DNA of 64,000 nt from Blepharisma stoltei (lineage: Eukaryota > Ciliophora > Heterotrichea > Heterotrichida > Blepharismidae). Below the pieces are notes generated by a model. That model was given only the letters and a program-made list of their open reading frames with translations, was not told the DNA's origin and searched no databases. Position 1 is the first letter of the stretch. Every line of letters starts with the position of its first letter. The stretch is from positions 620,001 to 684,000 of the forward strand of contig CAJZBQ010000035.1 in NCBI GenBank assembly GCA_914767885.1, read 5' to 3'. The translations under genes and the position numbers were made by a program. Below, piece by piece: positions 1 to 12,376 of this stretch.

Positions 1-3000
1 GAGATTTTTTTATACGAAAAATCACGTCTTCTAAATTATTTTCAGGATCTCCAAAAGGGCATCCATATGTCAATTGTTTTGACAGTGAAAAAATTGAATT
101 TTTCATTCCTGCTTCTGTTGTCCATGTGCTTAAAGTTGTAAATAAAACCTGGGAATTAATTAACGCTTCTGTCACCTCTGGTCGGTTATATACATACTCT
201 GCACATTTTTCGTAAAAATATGTGATATTTATGATGCAAAATATGGAGGTTGTTAAGGAAAATAAGCCGATTCTTCATATATATTTTCAATAACTTTTAA
301 AGATTAATGGTTTATTCGACCGAGGTTGGCTATTAGCCTCAGTTTCAGGCTGGCTATGGATATTTGAAAGCCTTGAAAGACATGATTGCTTTAAATCTTT
401 ATAATATTTGTATGCAAATTTTCTTGTATTATTTCAGAGAATATTTTCAGTTTTAATCACAGCATAGCAAAATGGGGCCATAATAAAAATTCCTAAAGAA
501 AGCAACAAAACTCCAAGTAATAAGAGGGAAAAGATTTCAGTTTTGAAATTAAGGATGGCAGACTTTTGGCAGGATATAACGTCATATAGAGAATTATAGC
601 TGTATTCGAAAGCTTCACCATATCCATTGAGCACAAAAAATGAAGTCTCTTTGGAATAATTTTCTGAATTTTTGAATTTCCTCATAAATTCATTTCCCTA
701 TGTAAAATTTACAAATTGAATAAATTGTGAAATCGTATCTATTAAATTCGTTTTTTCCTTATATATATCATCATCAATTTTTCATAAATTAATATTATTT
801 TCACTAAAAATGTCATTCCCAGAGCATGAACCTCAATTTGTTAAATTTCCCGAAATATTCGTATACAAATTATCAAGATTTTTCACATTTTCTTCAAAAC
901 GGCTAAAACAGAAGTTTACAATTGAAGCTGCCTGGCTCAACGGATAAAATATAAAAATGAGTCTAGAAAGAAGTCCAATTTGTTGGAACGATTTTCCAAT
1001 ATCTCCTAATGCTTTTGGAAGGCTTAAGTCACGAACAGCATTAATCCTATTAAAAGCATAAAATAAAACTGCCAAATTAGTAAATATTACCACACAAATC
1101 TGATTAAAAGTTACCAATAAAACTAAAATAAGGTGTAAGACATCGATTGATCTTGATGATATTTTTATCATTTGAAGAAATACACATTGAGATGAGCTTT
1201 CTGTGCTTTGAGATTTTTCAGTATTATTTTTTTCTTTTATTATTTTGGTAGTTTCGTCTGATAAATAATCATGCCCAAGCGCTTCTTTTGACAGCAGTGG
1301 AGAGTTTTCTTCAGAAACTGAGGATTTGAGCATTTGAAATGAGAATGGAGTTGGCCTTACTGAGTTTTCACTAGAAAAATCGTATTGAGTCCTTCAATTT
1401 TCGTCTTTTCATTTAATAATTTCATTAGGATCGTTTATGAGAAGCACATAAGGGATTTTTATGCTAAGGAACCCCCCCCTCATTTGTCCAATTTTCTAGT
1501 CTTTTTTTTATAAGAATTTTTTTTTTTCAGGACCTCATTTGTCCCAAAATCTAGTCAAAAATGATTTGTCCAATTTTCTAGTTTTTTTGGATTTTTTCGA
1601 ATGCCCTAAATTCTAGTTTTTTACTTTAAAAAAACTTGAAAATGAGACAATTGAGGTCCTGAAATTTTTTTTCTCTATCAAAATTTTGACTAGAAAATTG
1701 GACAAATGAGGTCCTAAATAAATTTTTATTCCTATAAGACTAGAAAATTGGACAAATGAGGGGGGGGGTCCTTATAAAATTCTGAGTGCATAAATATCAA
1801 AATTGTTTCACTTTTTAAGCCTGGTATATGATATGGGGTGAGTGGTTGTAATTCAGTTTTTTCTAAGCATGGAAATAAAGATTTTATATTGAGTCCTGCC
1901 AAATTATTACAATTTCCTGCAATTTCAGAAAATCCTTCAGAATAGCAATAAATTTCTCCTTCTTCAGATACTAAAGCAGCCTGATGTTGAGTTCGATTTA
2001 TTTTGAAAACAAGTATAGTGACAAGGACGCTATTAATAGAAGTTATTGATGCTTTTCCAATAGTTTCTAACAGGTAATTCTTTTTGGAAATAAAAAAGCA
2101 GCCATCATTAAAATAGGTATCCGTTGTTGAACTAAAATGCACCATATGATTCATTTTATCAAGAATTTTTGTTTTATAAGGCTCCGGAATGAAACTTTGA
2201 ATATTATTTCCTATAATATCATGTAATGACAAGTTGAAAAAACTCATAGCTTTAGAGTTTGCGGACAGAATTTCTCCAAAATTTTCGTCCTCATTTGAAA
2301 TAAGCAAAATTCCGTTGCTACTATTAAAACAGCTTAAATTTTGAGTATTATTGGTTATACTAATTGACCAAGAATAGCCCACTATGGAGCCATTCTTGGT
2401 CTGCCAGAAAAAATTTTGACAAAAAGATCCTAATCTGCCATTACCACTGAGTTTTGGTGTTTCCAAATTTTTTTGACAAGCCAAATGCATCATCGCAAAA
2501 GAACAATTGTTTTTATTGCATTTGGCTTTCCCAAAAAATTTGGAAACACCAAAACTCAGTGGTAATGGCAGATTAGGATCTTTTGTCAAAATTTTTTCTG
2601 GCAGACCAAGAATGGCTCCTTAGTGGGCTATTCTTGGTCAATTAGTATATGCTGGAAAAAATTCTATCAAAAAATCTGAGCTTGTAGTTAATCTTGTCAG
2701 AGTTATCATAATCATGCAAAATATTCCTCATATATAAAAAATACATGATTAATGCATCTCGAGAATTATGGTATTTTGTGGTAAGTTGTTTATATTCTGC
2801 ATTTAAAAATTCAATCCCATCATCAATGGAATTTAAAGTTCTGATTAAATTATAAAAAGATAGGTTTTTGGAAGTAACTTCTTCCCAAAATGATGATAAA
2901 TTTTCGCATAGTTTTCTATCTTGGTGCTTAATTTGATTGATTTTGTGGTAATAATTCTCATAAGATACGCTTTCATTTGAATCGAATTCCGTAATGATTC

Positions 3001-4330
3001 TATTGCACAAGTATTCTTGATATCTAGCTTCCAAGCTCCATTCTGATAAACTTTTTGCTTTGGACAATTTAATCTTCGCTAGAGCTCCATTTTTTAAAGT
3101 AAATAAGCAGTAGTTTGCAATCCATATAATTTGAAGCTTACATCTATGTAAGCCTTTAAATAAGAAAAAATTTTCGAAAATTCGTATAATTTCATCTTTA
3201 TTTTTATGGTTTTCAGAGCACAATGCATATCTGAGAGATTTTTCTAAGTGGTATTGATCATGTATTCCATCAATACTTTCAGGAATATTTTTGCTTAGTT
3301 TTTTGTGTAGTTTTAAAGTGTAAATAATAATAAATATAATAGAGATAGGGAGTAAAATAATTGCAAATATAGAAATAGATAATGAATTATCTAAGCAGTA
3401 GCCAAAAATAAAAAGAAAAGATACCAGGGCAACGATAAAAAACCGAATAATAACGACTATACTACAATATTCTGAAAAATAAGGAAAAAATGAAATTGTC
3501 TCGGCTATTAAAAATACTGATATAATTAATGCTAAAATCTGTAAATGTAGGATATAATTATCAGCAAATATTGAATAAAAAACTGGGAAAGAGAATGTAA
3601 AGATTGCTGTATGAATCTCTATTTTTGAATGAGCTTTTGCATTAACTGTACTTTTTGCTGCACAGTGGCGAATTTCAGATGAAAGAATAGAATATAATAA
3701 AATAGTCAGAAAACATATTAAAATTGCAATAATGCTTAAAGTTTGTATTGGGCTTGAAATTTCATATTTTGCTGAATCTTCATTTTTTTTATATTCAGTG
3801 ACATTTTTTTGTTGTGAACTGTATTTAAGAAACAAAGTGAATATTTCTAATGAAGGGATGCATAAAAAATTTAGCCACAGCCAGATAAGTCTATTTAATA
3901 AGCTTATTATAATTTTTGGCAAGCTTTTGGAAAAGTAAATAGCTAAAAAGCATGCAAAAATGCCTAAAATTACTATAAAATCATAAGCCATTGAGATATA
4001 TAAACATTTATCTTCAATATCAAAGGCTGAGCAGGTATTGTCTATTTTTACATAACCTATAGCGACTCACATAGTCATATTAGCCTCCCAATCTGAAATT
4101 AAGAGATTTGGAATCCATAGCAAACTGACCATTTGAAGACACCAAATAGTAGCTTCAATTGCCAATTTTAATTTTTGTTTTACTAGGGATTTTTCTTTGC
4201 AATTATGATGATAGTATAATATAAAGAAAAATTCAAAAATTGTGTCTTCTATTGACTTTTTTTTCTTTGGCTCTGCTTCCTTTTTGTTCAAAATAGAATC
4301 CTCGCTTATTTCAGTAGCGAACTCAATCAT
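1..4330 (-). CDS. PAS-domain multi-pass membrane protein, array copy 1 (3' end beyond window)
   Basis: Starts at the ATG at 4330 (MIEFATEISED) and still reads open at position 1, so the C-terminus is missing. The N-terminal third has many hydrophobic segments. A helical TPR-like stretch follows, then a PAS domain (ISNEDENFGEILSANSKA ... IIGNNIQSFIP) and C-terminal membrane segments. In-frame TGA codons encode Trp, e.g. in ENILWNN and SYWKYIW. Two inserts (1467-1774 and 2358-2649) interrupt the frame; their combined removal (600 nt) keeps it. A 15-nt intron lies at 698-712; a second candidate at 1100-1114 has no stop but sits where the paralogues have one. It is the leftmost of five tandem paralogues. 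The domain order resembles TmcB-like PAS proteins. A sensory role is inferred, and the ligand is unknown. Confidence 0.85.
1467..1774. mobile_element. TA-bounded IES, TIR element with TCATTTGTCC motif
   Basis: Flanked by TA at 1465-1466 and 1773-1774. The ends are inverted repeats, AGGAACCCCCCCC at left and GGGGGTCCT at right, continuing into TCATTTGTCC and its complement. The motif ATTTGTCCAATTTTCTAG recurs several times in both orientations, so each end carries a doubled motif, as in the Pogo MITEs. Excision with one TA kept joins HSEFY to SIKIPYVLLINDP, matching paralogue HSEFYSVNINYVLIINDP. The internal sequence codes for nothing. Confidence 0.9.
2358..2649. mobile_element. TA-bounded palindromic IES
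   Basis: Flanked by TA at 2356-2357 and 2648-2649. The arms are long, nearly perfect inverted copies of about 130 bp (TACTAATTGACC ... GGTCAATTAGTA) around a short loop near 2490-2520, so one strand could fold into a long hairpin. Removal joins FSSI to TNNTQNLSCF in frame, matching the region just before the PAS domain in the paralogues. Confidence 0.9.
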
Positions 4331-5837
4331 ATTGAAATTAATTAATTAATTAATTAAAACAACACAATATAATTAAAAACGAAAAGATCGAAATTAATTT
4401 ATTCAATATTCACATTTTTATTTAGAGTCACAAAAAAATTATTATTATTTATTAGAAAGGCATCAATAAATGCAATTTTTATAGGGCCATTTTATTGTTT
4501 AGATTAGAAATAGCTCATATAGTGTGTTTTTAAGGATCGGTTACCCCTTTTTCTGTTTCTTTTTAATCTTTTAATTATTACTTAGTTGCAAATTATTGAT
4601 AAAACTTAATAATTACTTAGAACTTATGATAATAAACTTATAAAACACTCCATATTGGAGCGAAAAAGTCATGAAATCCATGCACTCTGGGTAAATGATC
4701 AGCCCCAGCTCAGAGGGGTTATGGTAGCATATTACGGGGTTGTCTGTTAGATCGGGCTCACACCTCCTGATCGAGGATGACTGAGGAAGGAGAAAGTGAA
4801 AGAACTTTTTCCTCATGCAGCAATGCCGAACTCTTTTGAATAGCACTAACTTAAATAGCTAACTCATAATGGCGGCAAAATATATATGAATCTAATTCTA
4901 ATTAATTAGCTAAAATATTCAAAAAAACTTTTAATCTGATATTATCTCTGATTTTCTTTATATGCTGTTTTCCTTTATGGAAAAGTCAAATATTAGCACA
5001 ATAAAATGGCTAAAACAATTATATTGCATTCATTTGCATTTATGAGTATTTACTCATGCAATCAATTAAGCTATTGCAACCTGTGTCTAAATTTTGAATC
5101 TCAATAGCCAAATTATGCTTATATTGATAATAGGCAAATATTTTCAAAATATTAAATTATCAAAAAGTTATTGGCTTATTTCTAGTAAATTTCTATATTC
5201 AATCATCTGGATATTGGTATCAAGAAATAGCATCCCTTAAGTTTGTGTAGTCATTGTTAAAAGGAATTGGATATGAAGTTTGTGCTTCCATAGAAACTTG
5301 ACTAGCTGCTAAGGCCACTTCTGATTGATTGCAATAATGGAAGGCTCATCATATCCATTTAAAACAAAAAATGTGACTTCACTTGTAACATCTACTGAGT
5401 TATTTAATTTCTTTATAAAATCATTTCCAATTATGATTTACTAGTTGGTTAAAACTACAAATTCTATTCATATAGCATATATAGGGACATCAAAATATGA
5501 TCAAGCTATAGTTATTAATACTATCGAGAAGCTCGCTGTAATTCTACAAGGACTTATAAGGATTAAAATTTTGCAAATTTTAAATAGAAGCATTCAGCAA
5601 TATAAACTTTTCTTGATTTAAGCACCAAGCCATCTAATGAGTTTAAAAAGTTTTCATAAAAATTATTTAAAAACTGCACATTTCAGTACTTATATACTTA
5701 TTACGCCTTAGAGCTTGATTTTGCAGAAAATTTAATTATTTATTTAAGTTATTTAATATCCCTTGCACGATTCATACATATTTAAAAACTGTAGCATATA
5801 AATATTATTTAATCTTTGAATTCTTCCTAAAATTCTA
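4331..5837. other. Intergenic region between array copies 1 and 2
   Basis: AT-rich spacer without an intact gene. It holds a GC-richer patch at about 4640-4850 that resembles the SINE-like repeats in composition, although I could not define its ends, and a relic of the PAS-family gene near 5310-5440. The segment just upstream of 4330 would contain the copy 1 promoter; no specific motif was recognised. Confidence 0.6.
5310..5440 (-). pseudogene. Relic fragment of the PAS membrane-protein family
   Basis: The + strand text at 5310-5440 closely matches 6850-6956 inside array copy 2, e.g. CATCATATCCATTTAA and TAAAATCATTTCC. It corresponds to the coding segment around FFVLNGYDEAFHYCN. Flanking family sequence is too degraded or absent to give a gene. 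It is probably left over from an old duplication or truncation of a sixth array member. Confidence 0.7.
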
Positions 5838-8800
5838 TTATTGTGGCATGATTTCTAACATTGAACTGATTCTCTTCAAATTTCGCTTTTCTTTTATAAA
5901 AAATGTCAAATACAAGCAAGCATACATCACACAACAGCATATAATAAAAATAACTAAAGCTGCAATTATTATTTTCATTTGCTGATTGATTACGCTTAGA
6001 GAGTACTTATTGATGCTATCAATTAAGCCATCATAAATAGAATCCAAGTCCTGTAGTTCAACAACTAAGTTTATCCAATCATTTATATATTGAGCATCAA
6101 AGCGGCTAATAAATTCAGCTTCGGTTATTGAGTATTCTTCAGCTGCATAACTACCCATCCTATGCTCTAATCTTTCACTTTTTGCATACTCTTCATAAAA
6201 ACGCTGTTTAAAGCTGTCAGAAATAATTGGAGAATATTTTGGATCCCTTATTTTCTTTTGTTGCACATTTATACGAGAAACTGAGTCTATGAATTTTTTA
6301 TAAGTATTGCTGAATGGGTTTGGGTACTCAGTTTGTCCTTCTATTGAATATGAAGTGATTTTTAATGATGCTTCTGTAGTTCAGACGTCTAAATCTGTAA
6401 GCAAGATTTGAGAATTCAGGAGATTTTCGATGAGCTCAGGCCTGGAGTATAAATATTTAATGAGCATGCCATAAAAAACAGTTATGCTAACTATACAAAA
6501 CGCTGAAGTTACTATTAGCAGTAAACAAAGTCTCCATATGTATTTCCAGGAATTTCTAAAATTCTGATCATTTTTGAATCGGAGCTCATTGTTAACTGTA
6601 GTTTCAAGTTTAGAATGAATACTTGAAAGTCTTTCAATACATGGCTGATAAAGCTTATCATAATACTTATATGCATGCTTTCTTATTTTATTTCACAGAA
6701 TATTTTCATTTTTTATTGCAGAGTAGCAAAATGGGGTCATAAAACAAATGCATAAAGCAAATGCAAATATTCCGACAATCAAAAGAACTAAAATTTCACT
6801 TTTGTAGTCAAGAATCTGGGATTTTTGGCATGCAACTATTTCATGCATTGATTGATTGCAATAATGAAAGGCTTCATCATATCCATTTAATACAAAAAAT
6901 ACAACTTCATTTGAAACATCTATTGAGCTATTTAATTTCTCCATAAAATCATTTCCCTACTTATAATTTACTAATTGGATAAACTGAGAGGTTGTGTCTA
7001 ATAAGCTTGCTTTTTCCCTATAGATTCCATTGTTAACTTTCCATAAATTTATGTTTTTTTGAATGAAAAAATCTTGTGCTGAGCATAGATTATTTTTGCT
7101 TAAAAGAGATATCGCTTTTGAGTAAAAAATCTCCAAATTTTGGATGTTTATCGCAAAATATTTATAAGAAAATTGTCATACAATATTATCTCCAAAATCT
7201 TTAAATATGCTTGCGAGCCTTGAAAATAAGCCCATTTGTATAAAAGATTCTCCAAGATTTTCTAAAATTATTGGGACATTTGCATCTCTCACAGCGTTAA
7301 TACTATAATAGGCATAAATTAAAACTAATATATATGTGATCAGCATTCATAGAATCTATATAAATATTACTGCTAGCACAAATACCAAATGCACCACATT
7401 TATTGATCTTGATGAAACTTTGACCATGTGAATAAATGCATTTGGGGCTATATTTTTGTTTTTTTGAGGCTCATCTTCATCTTTTGTATATGCCAATTTG
7501 CTTTCATACCTTCTTGTTTTGTCTATAGTCAATTGGATATCATTTTCACAATCGATATTTTTTTCATAAGTTTCGTCTTGATAATTTGAAGAGATTTCGT
7601 TAAAATTTGATGGCCTCAGTGCGTTATACAATTTTGGACTATTTTCTATTAGATTTTCTTCATCAAGGTTTACTTTAAAATTTTTAATTTTTCATTCAGA
7701 GAATTCTGCATAGTTGCTGATAAATATAATGTAGGGTATTTTAATTCCAAATGTATTTGATGTCAAAAAAACTAAAATTATTTCATCATGCAAAGATAAA
7801 AAATAAGGAGAATGTTGCTGCAGATCAACATTTTCTAAATCTGGAAAAATTCTACTAGCTTCTCTTGAGAGAAAAAAATTTTGACCATCAAGGTTAAATT
7901 ATTTTCTAGATTTATATATGAATTTTATATTATTTTTTTTAAAAGTCCTACAAAAAAACACAAAAATCAAAACTAATTCATTTGCAAATATTTTTAGGAT
8001 AAGAATTGGTTAAAATGCTAACAGAATTAGCTAGGGATTTATTATAAATTATCGCTGATATATTAAAAAAATTTTACAGGTTCATGGATTTTTTTCTCAA
8101 AAAATAAAGATTTTTCAATTGTTGCTTGATAAATGATTGGGGAGTAAGAGGAAATCCTGTCAAATTATAACTAGTTTTACTACATAAATAAAATGACCAG
8201 AAGTGAGCAAACCGTCTCTCAGTGGCGTGGTCCTTATACATTGAACACAATTTTTAAGATCCCCAGCAATATTCAGTAGCCTCGAAAGGAGTCAAATTAG
8301 ATTCCTAACCGGCTTCAACAAGGAGTTTCTTTAGATAAAAGAGGCTTCATAATGAGAGCAATCTGACATGCGAACATTTCAGGTTTGAAGTTAAAAAGCT
8401 GACGTCCTGTGATTGGAGCTACAGAAGATAGTAGTTCTCTGCCCCTCAGCAAAAACACTGTGAAACCGAAAATCAGAAATAGAGACTTTTAAATCCTTTT
8501 CGAGTTAATCTAAACTTATAACTAGGCTTTCTAACTAATTGCGGGAAACCTTTTGTATAGCAAAGAATTGTCTTATTGTCTGAAATCAACGCAGCTTGAT
8601 GCTCATAGTCATTTATTTTGAAAACTAATATAGTGGCTAGATAATTATTAAGTGAACTAAGCAAGGCTTTTCCCATGCACTTTAATAAGTCACTATTTGG
8701 TGAAATTAAAAAAAAGCTTTCACCTAAATCTATTTCTGTGTCCAAGCCAAAATTAAGCATTTTTTTTATATTTTCAGTAATAGAATTTTTATAATATAAA

Positions 8801-11800
8801 GGTATAAAACTGAATATATTGTCTCCAATAATTGATTTAAGAGGGAAGTTAAAACTTTCAGCAACCTTCGGGTTTGCAAAAAGAACCTCCCCAAAATTTT
8901 CTTCTTCGTTAGAAAAAATTAAAATCCCATTATTGCAGTCGAAATAGCTCATATTCTTGATAGTGTTTGAATAATATCCTTCAAAAGAGTTTACTTTGTA
9001 GCTTACTTGGTTAATAATCAAAATATGGCGTCATAAAAGTTTGTTTTTCAAAATAGAAATTCTTTATTTGCCATTTTGATTATGAGGTTTGGCTTCACCT
9101 AACGAGTTTATACCAGAAATAATGGTATTATGCCTGAATGTGCTCAACTTCGGACGTTTGTCTCTTATTTCCACCCTTTAAATTGAACAAAAATTCAGTT
9201 TCAATTGAAAGAGCCGTTAATTGTTTTATACTATATGAAATTTTTCTCTTATTTTTAAATTAAAAATTGAGACAAGACTTTGAATTTTAATATTTTAATG
9301 AAGAATTAATTAAAATTAATCTATTAAGAGTAAAAACTGTTTAATTAGCATTTTACATGTACTTTTTCCAATAAGTTAGGTCAAAACTAATTCCCTAAAA
9401 AATAATATTTTCATCAATAAAATTCCAATATTAAAAAGAGTTTATTCTAATTTTAAAATGGGTTAAAGTACCCAAAAAATGGAAAAATTTATCGATATTT
9501 TGCTCCAATTTAAAGGGGAGAGCTAGGGAAATCGAAATTTATAAAAGCGTGCTACTTCACCCAGGCTGCAGAGACTGGAATCTTTAGCGTGCCTGACGGA
9601 CGCAGTTGTTTCTGGAAGGGATTCACTAAAATCAGATCCGCTGAAGTGAAAGATCACTTAGAGCAAATACCAGGAGATTTTCAGAATAGGGTTAAAAGGT
9701 TATCCAAAGCAGGAGCAGGAGGCCGTATAGGTGATATGATAGTTGGCGTTTCTGGTTAAAGAAATATAATTAATTAAACGTTAAGTAGCTGACTTTGTCA
9801 TAATTTTCATAATCATAGATAATATTTTTCAAGTATGAGCAATAAAGATCTAATCCTTCTCTTGTATGAAAGTCAGTTGTCAGCTTTTTATACTCATTGC
9901 TTAAAAATTGTATGTCTCTGCTTATAGAGTTAATAGAGTCAATCAATTTTGAAAATTTAGGCTGCTTTGAAGCAATTTCTTTTCAAAAACTTGATAGATT
10001 TTTGCAAAGTACTCTGTCGATATTTTTTATTTCATTTAATTTATTGTGATAGCACTCAAAAGCAACACTTTCATTTGATTTCGAATCCATTATTTCTCGA
10101 TAACATAAATATTCTTGATAATTCGCCTCCAAGTCTCAATCTGAAACTGTTTTACATTTACATATTTTAATTTTTGCTAGACCGGCATCTTTTAAAGTAA
10201 ATAAACAATAGTTTGCGAGCCATATCACTTGAAGCTTATCTCTTCATAAAATATTTTCTGAAAAGAAAGTTTCAAAAATATAAATAATTTGGTCTTTATT
10301 TTCAGCCTTAAGAGAGCATAGTTCATATCTAAGGGATTTCTCTAACTTCCCCTCCGTGAACGAATAAAACCATTGGAAAAATTTCTATATTTTGGGTAAA
10401 ACCACCCTCAGTTAGCGACAAAATAATTTTTTATGGAAAAATAATTTGATATATACGTAATAATTGTTATAGAAAACTAATGGATTTTTTAGATATTAAA
10501 CAAAAATTTCTATAAAATTTTATATTATTTGTTTTAAAATAAATTAATCCTCTTTGGCGAACAAATTTTTTATTCGCTCAAGGAGTAAGTCATATTTATT
10601 TTTCATTTCAATTATGCTCATTGGGATACCTTTATTTATTCTTTTATGCAGCCTAATAGTATAAATAATAACCAAAATAATTATTATTGGTGACAAAAAT
10701 ATTGCAAATATTTTGATAATTAATATATTATCAAGTCATTCCCCTAAAATAAAAATAAAAGCTATCCAAGCTAAAATAAAAAACTTAATGAGTGCTATTG
10801 TGTTGCTATATAAGCAAAAATATGGTAGATACATTATTGATTCTAAAATCAATAAAAATGAACTCAGCATTGCAAAAAACTGCAGATAGACAATGTAGTC
10901 TTCATCAAATATTGAGCCGAGGACTGGGAGTAAAAATGTTAAAATTCCTGCATGGAAGTCGATTTTTGAATGAGCTTTTGCTGTAATAATATTTTTTGCT
11001 CAACTATGTCTTATTTCTCCAGAAAATTTTGAATTTAATATAATTATAATAAAGCACATCCCAATTGCTAATATACAGCACGCGTTTCAAGGAGCAGGGA
11101 TTTCAAAATCAGCAGATCTAGTGATATTTTCATATTCATTAACTTCCATTTTGTGCGAAAAATTGTATTTTATAAAGATGGAAAGAAGCTGTATGGAAGG
11201 GATGCATATTAAAGTTTGCCATAAATAAATAAATTTCTCGAGTAAATAAATTACTGTTTTTGGTATTTTTATTGCATAGCTAATTGCAAAAAATAAAGCT
11301 ATAGTTATTGAAAAAATACTGAATATTCAAAAAATTGAAGTATATAAACACGTATCAATAATTTCGAGAGCTGCACAAGCGTTGTCTAGTCTTAAGTATC
11401 CGATCATTTTTCATAATCCCAGGTCATTACTTCAATTTTTAATATTAAGACTTTGCATTCACAGCAAGCTTGCCATTTGAAGACATCATATCGAGCATTC
11501 AACAGTGACTTGAACCTTCTGCTTTGACAATGAATTTCTAATTGATCCTTTAGAATGATTAAGCATTCAGAAAAGTTCAAAAATTGGCTTAAGAAATAAT
11601 TGAATTTTCGAGGTTTGCTTACTCCTCCCTCCGTGAGCGAACAATCTTGTTCGCTCACGGAGGGGGTTAATTCTTCTTTTAAAAGAATTTATATATAAAT
11701 TTTATAGAAAAAATTTTTTTTCGAAATTTATATAAAAATTGTAATTTGTAAAAAATGAGAAGAGAAAAATTAATTTTATTTGTAAAAAATGAGAAGAAAA

Positions 11801-12021
11801 AATAAGTTTATTTGTAAAATTTATGGTTTAAAATGCAATTTATTTTAAATTAAGCAGAATTAGCTAAAAATTTTTTCATAAAAAAAATTTTTGTTCGGCT
11901 CACCGAATGGGTTTTTTGGGCAAAAAATAGGGATTACTAATGGTTTTGTTCGCTCACAGAGGGGGGAGTTAGAATTTTTACTAGCTTGAGGTCTGGTGCA
12001 ATCACTATAGATTCTAGTCAT
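5838..12021 (-). CDS. PAS-domain multi-pass membrane protein, array copy 2 (complete)
   Basis: The ATG at 12021 is preceded by an in-frame stop, and the gene ends with TAA at 5838 after SSMLEIMPQ. Four inserts (7897-8512, 9001-9787, 10346-10588, 11622-11971) and two 15-nt introns (6957-6971, 7356-7370) must be removed; this gives exactly 1386 codons. Rough order in the 1385-aa product: membrane segments about 60-345, helical TPR-like region 360-550, PAS about 560-670 (FSNEEENFGEVLFANPK), then four or five membrane segments from about 880 to the end, the last near 1340-1365. The gene before and the gene after are paralogues on the same strand. A sensor role is inferred from the PAS domain; no catalytic domain is visible. 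Confidence 0.88.
7897..8512. mobile_element. TA-bounded IES in copy 2
   Basis: TA at 7895-7896 and 8511-8512. Removal joins KPSYKF to NLDGQNFFLSREA in frame, matching paralogue spacing after the PAS region. The interior has a moderately GC-rich stretch (8200-8470) without a readable gene. The junction is chosen from frame and TA only, so it could shift slightly. Confidence 0.75.
9001..9787. mobile_element. TA-bounded IES in copy 2 with SINE-like core
   Basis: TA at 8999-9000 and 9786-9787, inside a short direct repeat AGCTAC. Excision restores DKVSY-KVNSFEGYYSN in frame. The interior includes GAGACTGGAATCTTTAGCG, which is nearly shared with the IES at 46993-47323, so both contain fragments of the same repeat family. 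Confidence 0.85.
10346..10588 (-). mobile_element. Pogo-derived MITE, degenerate, reverse orientation
   Basis: Bounded by TAA at 10343-10345 and 10586-10588. The left end CTTCCCCTCCGTGAACGAA and right end TTCGCTCAAGGAG are decayed versions of the CTCCGTGAGCGAAC terminal motif, and AAAACCATTGGAAAAAT marks the tandem-motif end. Excision restores NKYDLEKSLRYELC in copy 2. About 240 bp, shorter and more diverged than the others. Confidence 0.88.
11622..11971 (+). mobile_element. Pogo-derived MITE
   Basis: Bounded by TTA at 11619-11621 and 11969-11971. The left end is a hairpin of the CTCCGTGAGCGAAC motif; the right end has two same-direction copies of it. It sits near the start of copy 2, and removal joins ASKNSK to QTSKIQLF in frame with the ATG at 12021. 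Confidence 0.93.
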
Positions 12022-12376
12022 TATTTAAAAAAATATTTTTGTTGAATAAAATGATTATTATGTAAGGAAGATTCTTCCTTCATTTAAAATGGAGCAAAGC
12101 TAAAAGTATTTTTAAATAGCAGCATCTAAAAGAAAGGATAAACAAAACGAAGGTAATTTTAATTAAGTTAAGCGTTTATTTAATGAGCTATTAAAATTTT
12201 AAAAATTCGAAATAAAATAATTTTGCTAAAGCAAAGCTATCATAGCCCACAATAGAAATATGATTTTTAGGAAATAGAATCAAAAACTATATCTCTCGCA
12301 ATAAAGCTTTAATATTTTAGCTATTTAATATGCATTTACCATCTGATTAAGAAATATTTATATAATTTTTTAAAGC
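12022..12376. other. Short intergenic spacer
   Basis: 355 bp of AT-rich sequence between the copy 2 start and the copy 3 stop. It must contain the copy 2 promoter. It includes AAATGGAGCAAAG, similar to sequences inside other non-coding inserts, but no defined element. Confidence 0.6.

Noticed and set aside
1732-2589. Minus-strand frame starting MTKDPNLPLPLSFG
   Set aside because: Its start lies in the palindromic IES arms and its end in a MITE; only the middle belongs to the PAS gene of copy 1.
4613-4846. 77-residue minus-strand frame
   Set aside because: GC-rich repeat-like patch in a spacer with no recognisable protein features.
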